Shown: piece after piece, positions 15,926 through 24,113 of the stretch
How positions within the stretch are numbered: position 1 is the stretch's first letter
Layout of the letters: each line of letters begins with the position of its first letter
DNA from: Pseudomonadota bacterium
GTDB taxonomy: Bacteria; Myxococcota_A; Polyangia; Polyangiales; Ga0077539
Length of the DNA stretch: 24,420 nt
Reading direction: 5' to 3'
Assembly (NCBI GenBank): GCA_023428035.1
Contig: JAEYZO010000634.1
Coordinates: 1-24,420, forward strand
The notes under the pieces: model-generated
What the model was told of the DNA's origin: nothing
The model's database searches: none
What the model saw: the letters and a program-made list of their open reading frames with translations, nothing else
Position numbers and translations under genes: made by a program

Positions 15926-16996
15926 CTACCCCTCGACGGGGGCGAGGGACGCTTCGAAGGCGCGCCACTCCGCCTCCCAGGTCGCCGACGCCACGTTGAT
16001 CCCCGCGACGGGGTTCGGGTGCTGCCACACCGGCATCTTGCAGATGGTCGCCGACTGGCCCTGACGGCGCCGCCCCAGCGTCGGCTTCAGATCCGCAGCG
16101 CTGAGGGCGGCGAGCGCGCGCGGGACGATCGCGGCGCTGGCCACGCGTGGGTCGACCTTGCCGGTCCAGCCACCGGCCTTCAGGCAGAGGCCGTCGTCGG
16201 TGAGCTCCAGGTAGAGGTAGACCGGCGGTGTGCTCCCAGGGATCTTCCGCCATGACGCCGTCGACGTCGCGATGACGTTGTGGCTTTGGATCGACACCTC
16301 CCACGGCTTCTCGCCCGCAAGCTCCAGTCGGCGCGCGAAGAGGGCGAGCTGATACGCACGTCGGGTTCGGGGCCGGTACCCGTGGCGCGCTTCTGAACCA
16401 TCGAGCGCGTCGTCCGCACCGTCACGTCGGGCGCGCTCGAAGGCGAGCTCGCGCAGCCACGGTCGAACGATCGCAGGGTCGCCCGCGTCGAGGAGCGACG
16501 ACTCCAGCGACAACAGGTCATCGACGCCGAGCCTCGCCACCCCCGGGGGAAGACCTCGCTCGACGCGGCACACCTGCGCGGCTCCCAGCGCGAGGAGCGC
16601 CATCGCGTGGTGCGCGCCCTTCTTCGCGCGTACGCCCTTTCCGAGGAGTTCGAGCTGTTCGCGGCGGGGCGACGCGTCGACCTTCATCTCGACGCCGAGC
16701 CAGTGCACCTCATCCCGCGCCGTGAACGACACGAGCAGGTCGATCACGCTGTTCGCCCCATCGCCGACGGAGACCTCGGGCACGGCGCTGAGGGTCGTGA
16801 TCGACGCGGGGTCGATCGCGGCCTTCGTCGCGCACTCCCAGAGCCCGGCGGCCACCGCCTTCGACGCGGCGGTGCCTCTCGTCAGCGCGTGGATGAGGAC
16901 GCCCGTGTGGATCTTCTCCAGCGAGTACCCCGCCACGCGCACCCAGGTGAGCTCCTCGGCGGCTGCGCTGAGGTCCGCCCCTTCCACGACGCTCAT
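15926..16996 (-). CDS. PD-(D/E)XK nuclease-like protein, minus strand
   Basis: The product is a 356-residue protein with another PD-(D/E)XK-type core: E74, D86 in NSVIDLLVSF, and E103-M-K105 in WLGVEMKVDAS, followed by a helix (RREQLELLGKG). The middle has a charged helical region (RELAFERARRDG). The C-terminal 110 residues have alternating strands (PVYLYLELTDDGLCLKAGG). ATG at 16996 is chosen because coding bias starts there. No ribosome binding site is visible, and a promoter-like pair places transcription start at or next to the ATG, so the message may be leaderless. It is convergent to the tcmP-linked nuclease (63 bases between stops) and divergent from drmA. The gene is GC-rich like the core. 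It may be a stand-alone nuclease or an older duplicate of its neighbour. Confidence 0.72.
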   Translation of the reverse strand: MSVVEGADLSAAAEELTWVRVAGYSLEKIHTGVLIHALTRGTAASKAVAAGLWECATKAAIDPASITTLSAVPEVSVGDGANSVIDLLVSFTARDEVHWLGVEMKVDASPRREQLELLGKGVRAKKGAHHAMALLALGAAQVCRVERGLPPGVARLGVDDLLSLESSLLDAGDPAIVRPWLRELAFERARRDGADDALDGSEARHGYRPRTRRAYQLALFARRLELAGEKPWEVSIQSHNVIATSTASWRKIPGSTPPVYLYLELTDDGLCLKAGGWTGKVDPRVASAAIVPRALAALSAADLKPTLGRRRQGQSATICKMPVWQHPNPVAGINVASATWEAEWRAFEASLAPVEG

Positions 16997-17002
16997 GCGC
17001 GC

Positions 17003-17032
17003 ACCGTAGATGCGTCGATGAGGGACGGTCAA
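17003..17032 (-). promoter_or_regulatory. candidate promoter for the minus-strand nuclease
   Basis: On the minus strand TTGACC (17032-17027) lies 18 bases before TACGGT (17008-17003). The -35 is a good match and the -10 weak. Transcription would begin close to the ATG at 16996, implying a leaderless mRNA, consistent with the missing ribosome binding site. The same 150-base divergent gap must also serve drmA, for which I see no clear promoter. Confidence 0.28.
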
Positions 17033-17146
17033 CGCAAGCGAGCACGCCACGAATGGCCGCGTTCTTCGCGAGGCCGCCGAAGAATGTCCGTTCCCGCGCG
17101 CATCGCGCTGGCACCCGAGCGCGGCCCTGCACGATCATCCCCCGCG

Positions 17147-20100
17147 ATGCCCACCGCCGCTCCGAGCGCCGCCGTGCGCACGCACCTAGTCGACGCCCTC
17201 GCGGCCGACCTCGTCGGTCCCTTCGACGGCGACCCGCAGTCCACCGAGGTGCTCAAGCTCGTCCCCTCGCGCTTCTACCTGACGGGCTTCCTCGCGCCCT
17301 CGGGGGCCTGCCTCGCCAGCGACCCCACCGACCACGAAGACTTCGGCGCCGGGAGCGACACCGACGACGACGAGCCCGGCGAGGCCACCCCCGAGCCCAA
17401 GGCCCCGAAGCTCCTCCCCGCGTCGGTGGGCCTCTCGGTGCTACTCCCGCCGGGGCAAGGCGACAGCGTCCACGTCACCCTGCGCTACGCCGAGTACCTC
17501 CCCGGCACCGCCGACGAGACCCCCGAGGGCAAGTCCCGCCCGCCGCAGGAGTGGCAGCGCGTCGCGCGTCGCCCCGTGCAACTGCGGGTGCCCCTCAACC
17601 CCGAGCGTCTCGCACGCGGCGAGGAGATCCCCGGCTCCGACGGCCTCTACCTCGAAGGGCGCCTCGTGCCCGCCGTCGCGCCGGGCCTCGCCGACGGCGT
17701 GCGCGCGCTCTCGCTCTTCGTGGTGAACCACCGCGCGCCCGTGACCGAGCCCGGCAAGGGCGACATGGCCTTCGTGTTCCAGGTCGCACTGGAGCTGCGC
17801 CACGACGCGGGCCGGGTGCCGCGACCCAACCGCCGCGACGAGGGCTCCGACGACGCCGACGACCGCATCGCTGACCTTCAGTACCGCGACCGCGTGGAGT
17901 GGGCCGTGGGTCACGGCGTGTCGGCAGTCCCGCTCTGGGAGGGCGAGCGCGTGGTGGGCGCGCGCACCGAGTGGCTCCCGCGCGCCGAGGTGCGTCCCGT
18001 AGTGAGCCGCGAGCTCGACGCGATCGACACCACCATGGAGGCCCTCGCCGCCGTGCCCGACGGCGCCACGCTGCGAGAGCGCCTCCGCCCTCTGATCGAC
18101 GCCTACGGCGCGTGGATCGAGGCGCAGTACGCCGTACCGCTCGACTCCGCGCGCCGCGTCGACACGCGCGAGCGTCTGATGGACGACGCCCGCCGCGCCC
18201 GCGCCCGCATCACCGAGGGCCTCGACCGGCTCGCGTCGCGCGACGACCTCTTCGCGGCCTTCGTGATGGCCAACCGCGCGATGGCGCTGCAAGCGCGCAA
18301 GCGCGACCCCAAGCGCTACGAGACGCAAGCGCCGCGCTGGAGGCTCTTTCAGCTCGCGTTCCTGCTCCTGAACGTCGCGGGCCTCGACGACCCCACCCAC
18401 GCCGACCGCGCGTGCGTCGAGCTGATCTTCTTCCCCACGGGCGGAGGCAAGACCGAGGCGTACCTCGGCGTGATCGCCTTCGCCCTGGTGCTGCGCCGTC
18501 TGCGCGGACGCGCTCGCCCCGACGGCGGCTACGGCGTCACGGTGCTCCTGCGGTACACGCTGCGCCTGCTCACGCTCGACCAGCTCCAGCGCGCGGCGAC
18601 GCTCGTGTGCGCGCTCGAGACGATGCGCCGCGAAGACCCCGAGCGCCTCGGCGACGTGCGCTTCAGCGTGGGCCTCTGGGTCGGACGCACCGCGACGGCG
18701 AACACCCTCGCCGAGGTGAGCGAGCGCGTCACCACCTGGAAGACCCAGCGCGACAACACCAAGGCCCCGTCTCCCTTGCCGCTCCTCACCTGCCCGTGGT
18801 GCGGCTTCGCGCTCGACCCCGACACGGTCACGCTGCAACCGTCGAAGACCGCGCCGACGCACGTGCGGATCCTGTGCAAGAACTTCCGAGGCTGCGACTT
18901 CGGCCAGGGCAACAAGCGCTTCGCCGAGGAGGGCCTGCCGCTGGTCTTCGTCGACGAGCAGGTCTACCGCGAGCTGCCATCGTTCCTCGTGGCGACGGTC
19001 GACAAGTTCGCGATGCTCCCCTGGCGCGCCGAGGCGGGGATGCTCTTCGGCCGCGTCCACTCGCGCGAGGGAGGCCGCTTCTTCGGCACCCCTGACAGCC
19101 CCACGCCAGCGCGTCACGCGGCGCTCCTGCCCGAGGGCCTGCGCCCGCCCGAGCTCATCGTGCAGGACGAGCTGCACCTCATCGCGGGCCCCCTCGGCAC
19201 GATGGTGGGCCTCTACGAGACGGCCATCGAAGCGCTCTGCGAGACGACCCGCACCGACGGCGCGCGCATCCGCCCGAAGCTCCTGGCCTCGACGGCGACG
19301 GTGCGGCGCGCGCGGCGACAGATCCAGTCGCTCTTCGACCGCGAGGACGTGGCGCTCTTCCCTCCGCCGGGCATCGACGAGGGCGAGACCTTCTTCGCGC
19401 GCCCCGCGCCCGAGGCCGACGGACGTCTCTACCTCGGCGTCGCCGCCGGAGGCCGCGCGATGAAGGCCGTGCTCCTCCGCGTGTACGTGACGCTCCTCAC
19501 AGCGGCGTGGCGCGCGCTGCCCGAGGGCGCTGCGGGCGACGCGGCGGCCGAGCCCTACACAACGCTGGTGGGCTACTTCAACGCGCTGCGCGAGCTCGGA
19601 GGGATGCGCCGCCTCGTCGAGGATGAGGTCCGCTCGCGCTGCCTCAAGATCACGGAGCGCGGCACGGGAGACCCCGCGACGAGCGCGCGCTGGTTCCGCA
19701 CGAGAGAGCTCGGAGAGCCGGTGGAGCTCACGTCGCGCGAGAGCCTCGGGAGCATCGCCCGCACCCGCACGCGCCTCGGCTATCCCCACACGCACGAAGA
19801 GCACGTCGACGTGCTGCTCGCGTCGAACATGATCTCCGTGGGCGTCGACATCGACCGCCTCGGGCTGATGGTGGTCGCGGGTCAGCCGAAGACGACGAGC
19901 GAGTACATTCAGGCGACCTCGCGCGTGGGGCGTCAGGCGAAGTGGCCGGGCCTCGTGGTGACCGCGTTGAACCTGCACAAGCCCCGCGATCGTTCGCACT
20001 ACGAACGGTTCACCGCGTGGCACGAGAGCTTCTACCGCCACGTCGAGGCCGCGAGCCTGACGCCCTTCTCTGCGCCCGCGTTGGAGCGTGGCTTCGCGGG

Positions 20101-20542
20101 GGCGCTCCTCGCCGTGGCCCGTCACCGCGACGGCACGCTGCAACCGAGCGACGGCGTGATGGAGGTCGAGGCCCAACGCGCGGCGCTCGACGCGATCCTC
20201 GAAGGCTTCGCGACGCGCGCTGGGAGGGAGCGACTCGGGCTCGACGCGCGCGGTCACGAGGCCCTGGTCGAGACGCTGCGCCAGCGCGGAGAGAGCCTGG
20301 TCGACAGTTGGGTCGCCCTGGTGCGCGCGAGCCGCGAGGGCGCGTCGCAGCGGTGCTGGTCGCCCTACGACCGCGACCGCAAGGGCAAGCCGATGTTGTT
20401 CACGGTGCTCGACGCCGAGGCGCCGCCCACGGGGAGCGACGACGCACGCTTCGCCGCGCCCACGTCGATGCGCGACGTGGAGCCCACCACCCACGTCTGG
20501 GTCGAGCGCGCGAAGCTCTCGCGCAAGGGAGCGGGCGCGTGA
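17147..20542 (+). CDS. drmA: DISARM helicase DrmA
   Basis: DrmA is an SF2 helicase that forms a DNA-binding complex with DrmB in DISARM. From the chosen start it has 1131 residues. Walker A PTGGGKT is at 430-436, DELH at 674-677, STAT at 715-718 and the QATSRVGR motif VI near 923. NMISVGVDIDRLGLM forms motif V just before it. Between motifs I and II is a candidate zinc ribbon: C549-PW-C552 and C577-x5-C583. The N-terminal LVDALAADLVGPF is typical of DrmA. An in-frame ATG at 17084 has a weak GAGG site, but 6 of the 21 codons between the two end in A or T, unlike the gene body, so 17147 is preferred. The stop overlaps the drmB GTG (GTGA). It is separated from drmMI by about 7 kb of other genes, which is unusual. 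Confidence 0.93.
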   Translation: MPTAAPSAAVRTHLVDALAADLVGPFDGDPQSTEVLKLVPSRFYLTGFLAPSGACLASDPTDHEDFGAGSDTDDDEPGEATPEPKAPKLLPASVGLSVLLPPGQGDSVHVTLRYAEYLPGTADETPEGKSRPPQEWQRVARRPVQLRVPLNPERLARGEEIPGSDGLYLEGRLVPAVAPGLADGVRALSLFVVNHRAPVTEPGKGDMAFVFQVALELRHDAGRVPRPNRRDEGSDDADDRIADLQYRDRVEWAVGHGVSAVPLWEGERVVGARTEWLPRAEVRPVVSRELDAIDTTMEALAAVPDGATLRERLRPLIDAYGAWIEAQYAVPLDSARRVDTRERLMDDARRARARITEGLDRLASRDDLFAAFVMANRAMALQARKRDPKRYETQAPRWRLFQLAFLLLNVAGLDDPTHADRACVELIFFPTGGGKTEAYLGVIAFALVLRRLRGRARPDGGYGVTVLLRYTLRLLTLDQLQRAATLVCALETMRREDPERLGDVRFSVGLWVGRTATANTLAEVSERVTTWKTQRDNTKAPSPLPLLTCPWCGFALDPDTVTLQPSKTAPTHVRILCKNFRGCDFGQGNKRFAEEGLPLVFVDEQVYRELPSFLVATVDKFAMLPWRAEAGMLFGRVHSREGGRFFGTPDSPTPARHAALLPEGLRPPELIVQDELHLIAGPLGTMVGLYETAIEALCETTRTDGARIRPKLLASTATVRRARRQIQSLFDREDVALFPPPGIDEGETFFARPAPEADGRLYLGVAAGGRAMKAVLLRVYVTLLTAAWRALPEGAAGDAAAEPYTTLVGYFNALRELGGMRRLVEDEVRSRCLKITERGTGDPATSARWFRTRELGEPVELTSRESLGSIARTRTRLGYPHTHEEHVDVLLASNMISVGVDIDRLGLMVVAGQPKTTSEYIQATSRVGRQAKWPGLVVTALNLHKPRDRSHYERFTAWHESFYRHVEAASLTPFSAPALERGFAGALLAVARHRDGTLQPSDGVMEVEAQRAALDAILEGFATRAGRERLGLDARGHEALVETLRQRGESLVDSWVALVRASREGASQRCWSPYDRDRKGKPMLFTVLDAEAPPTGSDDARFAAPTSMRDVEPTTHVWVERAKLSRKGAGA

Positions 20543-22386
20543 AGCCCAAGCGGAACTCCTGGGCTGCCTCGACGCAGGCTGCGCCGCCCGACGGAAAGAT
20601 CCGTCGCAGCCAGCTCCTCACGGCCTACGGCGCGGGCGCGATGGTCGACCTCATTGATGACGCGGTGGTCATCGGGGGCCTGGACTACTGGCAGGGCGAC
20701 GGGATGCGCGTGCTCACCGAGCCCCGCCTCTGCGCGAGCCTCAACGCGCGACGGCGGCAGCAGGGCTTGAAGGAGCTGCGCACCGAGGAGCCCTTCAGAG
20801 AGCCTCCCGCCTGCGACGACCAGGACGCGCGTCGCGGCAAGGGCATCCGCGCGGTGGAGTTCCCGACGTGGTTCGTGTGCCAGAACCCGAAGTGCCGCGC
20901 GCTCGTGCAGGCGTGGCATGGGCTGGAGCGCAAGGGCGGCCACTACCTGCACCGCTGCGACGACCGCAAGAGCGGGGCGATCTGCGTGCCCGTGCGCTTC
21001 GTCGCCGCGTGCCCGAGGGGTCACCTGGAGGAGTTCCCGTGGGTGTGGTTCGCCCACGACGGCCCGAGCTGCGGGAGCGCGCGTCTGGTGCTCGACGAGG
21101 GCGCCTCAGGGGACTTCTCCGAGATCGTGGTGCGCTGCCGCGCGTGCCGAAAGTCGCGCCCGCTGTCGAAGGGACGCGCCGGCCTTCCGAAGTGCCACGG
21201 CGAGCGACCGTGGCTCGGTGAGGAGGGCGACGAGCACGACTGCGTCGAGGAGCTGCGCCTCGTGGTGCGCACCGCGAGCGACGCCTACTTCGCGCTGGTC
21301 GAGAGCGCGCTGTCGATCCCGCCCGTGAAGGAGCTCGCGCTGCGCGAGGCCATCGACCGCGTGTGGAACATCCTCCAGGTCGCCACGTCCGCGACCTTGC
21401 CTGCGTTCCGAACGGTCCCCGAGGTGTTCAAGGCCACTGAGGGCTACAGCGACGCCGAGGTGCTCGCCGCCGTCGAGGCCCGTCGCGCGGGATCGCCCGT
21501 AGAGCACGGCCCGGTGCGGACGGCGGAGTTCCGTCAGTTCATGGGCGCGGCCGACGAGGTCGCGGGCAAGCTCGCCTCGCCGAGCGACATCTTCTTCGCC
21601 GCGCGTGCAGTGAGGGAGCCCGCGTTGCCCGCGTCAGTGGAGCGCGTGGTGCTGGCCCACAAGCTCTGCGAGGTGCGCGTGCAGGTGGGCTTCACGCGCC
21701 TGTCGCCGACGACCTCGGACCTCCAGGGCGAGTATCAGGTCACCGCTGCGGCGCTCGGGCTCCAGTCCGACTGGCTCCCCGCGTCGGAGGTGCGCGGCGA
21801 GGGCATCTTCGTGAGCCTCGACGAAGACGCGTTGCGCGCGTGGGAGTCGCGCCCGGCCGTGCGTGCGCGTGAGCAGTCGCTGCGCGCGGGCTACGCGAAG
21901 TGGTGCGCGCCGATGGCTGAGCCGCCGGAGTTCCCTGGGGTGCGCTTCTATCTTCTGCACGCGCTCTCGCACCTGGTCATCACGGCGCTGTCGCTGGAGT
22001 GCGGCTACGCGGCGAGCGCGATCCGCGAGCGCATCTACTGCTCCCTGCCGCACGACCCCGTGCCGATGGGCGCGATCCTCTTGGCGACGGGGAGCGCGGG
22101 CACCGAGGGCACGCTCGGAGGTCTCGTCGAGCAGGGACGCCACCTCGCGCGCCACCTCCGCGCGGCGTGGGACCTCGGCGCGCTGTGCGCGAACGACCCC
22201 GTGTGCGGCCACCACCTGCCCGACGGAGACCAGACCGGGCGTCTCCTGGAGGGCGCGGCCTGCCACGGCTGCCTCTTCACGGCGGAGTGCTCCTGCGAGC
22301 GCTTCAACCAGTTCCTGGATCGTGCGCTGGTGGTTCCGACGCTGGGGTGCGACCCGGCGGTGGCCTTCTTCCGTGAGCGCCCGTGA
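20539..22386 (+). CDS. drmB: DISARM DUF1998 protein DrmB
   Basis: DrmB is the DUF1998-containing partner of DrmA, required for the DrmAB complex. It has 615 residues. The N-terminus has the signature RRSQLLTAYGAGAMVDL (22-38) and GLDYW. Cysteine pairs that could bind zinc include C114/C119, C140, C158-PRGH, C200/C203 and C219. The DUF1998 core is recognisable in LLHALSHLVITALSLECGY near 472-490, followed by IRERIYC. The C-terminal CHGCLFTAECSCERFNQFLDR is also typical. GTG at 20539 overlaps the drmA stop and its own stop overlaps the drmC GTG, so drmA-drmB-drmC form one translationally coupled unit. The frame is open upstream inside drmA, but the homologous region begins at this GTG. Confidence 0.93.
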   Translation: MKPKRNSWAASTQAAPPDGKIRRSQLLTAYGAGAMVDLIDDAVVIGGLDYWQGDGMRVLTEPRLCASLNARRRQQGLKELRTEEPFREPPACDDQDARRGKGIRAVEFPTWFVCQNPKCRALVQAWHGLERKGGHYLHRCDDRKSGAICVPVRFVAACPRGHLEEFPWVWFAHDGPSCGSARLVLDEGASGDFSEIVVRCRACRKSRPLSKGRAGLPKCHGERPWLGEEGDEHDCVEELRLVVRTASDAYFALVESALSIPPVKELALREAIDRVWNILQVATSATLPAFRTVPEVFKATEGYSDAEVLAAVEARRAGSPVEHGPVRTAEFRQFMGAADEVAGKLASPSDIFFAARAVREPALPASVERVVLAHKLCEVRVQVGFTRLSPTTSDLQGEYQVTAAALGLQSDWLPASEVRGEGIFVSLDEDALRAWESRPAVRAREQSLRAGYAKWCAPMAEPPEFPGVRFYLLHALSHLVITALSLECGYAASAIRERIYCSLPHDPVPMGAILLATGSAGTEGTLGGLVEQGRHLARHLRAAWDLGALCANDPVCGHHLPDGDQTGRLLEGAACHGCLFTAECSCERFNQFLDRALVVPTLGCDPAVAFFRERP

Positions 22387-23126
22387 TCGAGCTCGCCGAC
22401 GTGTCGCTGCCCGACCTGGAGCGCCTCGCCCACGCGCTCGATGGCGCGGGCGAGACCGAGCTGGTGACGCAGGCGCGGCTGTCGCGGTCGGGCCTCGATG
22501 GTGTGGGCGCGGCGCTGGTGGGTCAGTCGGTGGGGACCGCGCGTGCGGTGCTGGGCGCGGTGATCGCGGAGCGGAGGCGTCCACCGTCGACGCGGGTGTC
22601 GCTGGTGTGGACGGGGCCGGAGACGCGTGCGAGCGGCGCCCGCGACACCGCCGTGGTGGTGCGGGAGATGTTCGAGGGCGCCCGGCGGCACGTGTTGATC
22701 GCAGGCTACTCCTTCGACAAGGGCGAGGGCGTGCTCACGCCGCTGCACGCAGTGATGCGCGACCGTGGGGTGACGGTCGAGATGTTCGTGCACCTCGACA
22801 TGGCCGAGCGCGCGCCGATCGACCCCGAGGCGTACCTGCGCGCAGAGGCCGAGGCGTGGAGGGCGCGCTTCTGGCCGTTCGGGGCACCTGCCCCGACGCT
22901 GTACGTCGACCCGAGGGCGGCGGTGCCGAAGAGCTACGCGAGCCTGCACGCGAAGTGCGTGGTGGTCGACGGCGCGCGGGCGCTGGTGGGCTCGGCGAAC
23001 TTCACCGACCGGGGCCACTCCCGCAACGTCGAGGCGGGGGTGCTGGTGGAGGACGCGCGCTTCGCGACGGAGCTGGTGCGCCAGTTCCACGACGCGGTGG
23101 GCGTGGGGGTGTTCGTCGCGGTGTGA
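22383..23126 (+). CDS. drmC: DISARM phospholipase D-like protein DrmC
   Basis: DrmC has a phospholipase D-type fold and is thought to act as a nuclease in DISARM. It has 247 residues. One HxKx4D motif is present (H189, K191, D196), followed by GSANFTDRGHSRNVEAG, typical of PLD-like proteins. An N-terminal half-site (VLIAGYSFDKG, 104-114) lacks a full HKD, so a dimer is probably needed for activity, as is usual for single-HKD members. GTG at 22383 overlaps the drmB stop (GTGA). In published DISARM work DrmC was reported to be dispensable for some phages, so its presence here only supports the system call. Confidence 0.92.
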   Translation: MIELADVSLPDLERLAHALDGAGETELVTQARLSRSGLDGVGAALVGQSVGTARAVLGAVIAERRRPPSTRVSLVWTGPETRASGARDTAVVVREMFEGARRHVLIAGYSFDKGEGVLTPLHAVMRDRGVTVEMFVHLDMAERAPIDPEAYLRAEAEAWRARFWPFGAPAPTLYVDPRAAVPKSYASLHAKCVVVDGARALVGSANFTDRGHSRNVEAGVLVEDARFATELVRQFHDAVGVGVFVAV

Positions 23127-23146
23127 GGGCCTGGTAGCGTCGCGGT

Positions 23147-23923
23147 GTGGCGAAGGCAGCCCGCCGAGATTGGACGCGTGAGGACACTCTCCTCGTCCTG
23201 CACCTCTACTGGCGCATCCCCTTCCGCCAGCAGCACGCCCGAAACGCGAGGGTCATCGACCTCGCGACGGCCATGGGGCGCTCGCCCAACAGCGTCGCGA
23301 TGAAGCTCAACAACCTGACCTCCCTTGACCCCGCCGAGCGCGCTCGGGGCGTGAAGGGCCTCGAAGGCGCGTCGGCGCTCGACCGCTCGACCTGGGAGGA
23401 GTTCATGCGCGGAGGCGACGTCGTCGCCGAGGCAGAAGCGCTCTGGCAAGCCCGCGTCGAGGGCGCCGCTGCGGGGACGCAAGCACCGTCGGTTGCGCCG
23501 GCCCCGCGCGTGACCGAGGCCGAGGGCTGGCGCCGTGTGAGGCTCGGGCAGGACTTCTTCCGGCGCGTGGTGCTGGAGAATTTCAACGGGCGCTGCGCGC
23601 TCACGGGCCTCGCGACGCCGGAGCTTCTGGTGGCGAGCCACGTTGTTCCGTGGGCGGACGACGAGACCCGGCGGGTCGACCCTGGCAACGGCATCGCCCT
23701 GAACCGGCTGCACGACGCCGCCTTCGACCGGCACCTCATCACCTTCGACGAGGACCTCCGCCTCGTGGTCGGGCGGCGCGTGCGTGACGAGGTCACGCGC
23801 GGGGAGCTCGCCGCCGCGTTCCTGGCCTACGAGGGGACGCCGCTAGCGGCGCCGGTGAGGCACGCGCTGTCGGAGCCGTTGCTCGCGAAGCACCGCGAGG
23901 TGTTCGGCCGCGTCGCCGCGTGA
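23147..23923 (+). CDS. HNH endonuclease with SANT/Myb-like N-terminus
   Basis: The product is a 258-residue HNH endonuclease of the type often annotated as a putative restriction enzyme (HNH_2-like). Residues 8-60 (WTREDTLLVLHLYW, then MGRSPNSVAMKLNNL) look like a SANT/Myb-type helix-turn-helix that could bind DNA. The C-terminal domain has C150-ALTG, SH165VVPW, N181-G182 and H189-D190-AAF-D194, the expected catalytic landmarks. GTG at 23147 lies 20 bases after drmC, with no strong ribosome binding site, so it is probably expressed with drmABC. It is not a standard DISARM component. It could add cleavage activity or be an independent defence gene attached to the operon end. Family call is confident; role is inferred. 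Confidence 0.85.
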   Translation: MAKAARRDWTREDTLLVLHLYWRIPFRQQHARNARVIDLATAMGRSPNSVAMKLNNLTSLDPAERARGVKGLEGASALDRSTWEEFMRGGDVVAEAEALWQARVEGAAAGTQAPSVAPAPRVTEAEGWRRVRLGQDFFRRVVLENFNGRCALTGLATPELLVASHVVPWADDETRRVDPGNGIALNRLHDAAFDRHLITFDEDLRLVVGRRVRDEVTRGELAAAFLAYEGTPLAAPVRHALSEPLLAKHREVFGRVAA

Positions 23924-23976
23924 CGAGTGGATCTTCGCTGGCCTCGGTCTGCACCGCGGGGAGTCGCCGCGCACCT

Positions 23977-24000
23977 CCGCCGTCCCCGCGAGTACGGCGG
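23977..24000 (+). terminator. GC hairpin after the HNH gene, no U-tract
   Basis: CCGCCGT (23977-23983) and ACGGCGG (23994-24000) are exact inverted repeats with a 10-base loop. A G-U and a further G-C pair can extend the stem. It lies 53 bases after the HNH stop, where the DISARM transcript would be expected to end. No T-run follows, so intrinsic termination is uncertain; it may instead stabilise the 3' end. Confidence 0.35.
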
Positions 24001-24052
24001 GGGACTGGCACGGTAGATGCGGAAGGCACTACGGCTTCTGGGCGGTGACGCA

Positions 24053-24074
24053 GACTTGAACAAACTGGCAAGTC
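24053..24074. promoter_or_regulatory. inverted repeat GACTTG-N10-CAAGTC, possible operator
   Basis: GACTTG (24053-24058) and CAAGTC (24069-24074) are perfect inverted repeats with centres 16 bases apart, about 40 bases before the ATG at 24114 and in a locally AT-richer stretch. The size and position would suit a dimeric repressor site for that gene. Six-base arms can occur by chance, so this is tentative. Confidence 0.28.
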
Positions 24075-24113
24075 GACTCGTCGCGGCGCGGACGGAGTCG
24101 AGGGAGAGGACAC

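Noticed and set aside
17441..20494. A 1017-codon open frame on the minus strand across drmA
   Set aside because: It is a mirror of the strongly GC-biased drmA codons, with Arg/Ala/His/Glu-rich low-complexity translation and no motifs, while drmA has complete helicase motifs.
147..23126. Class 2 DISARM
   Set aside because: Class 2 would have drmE and a cytosine methyltransferase (drmMII). Neither is seen; drmD and an NPPF adenine methyltransferase are.
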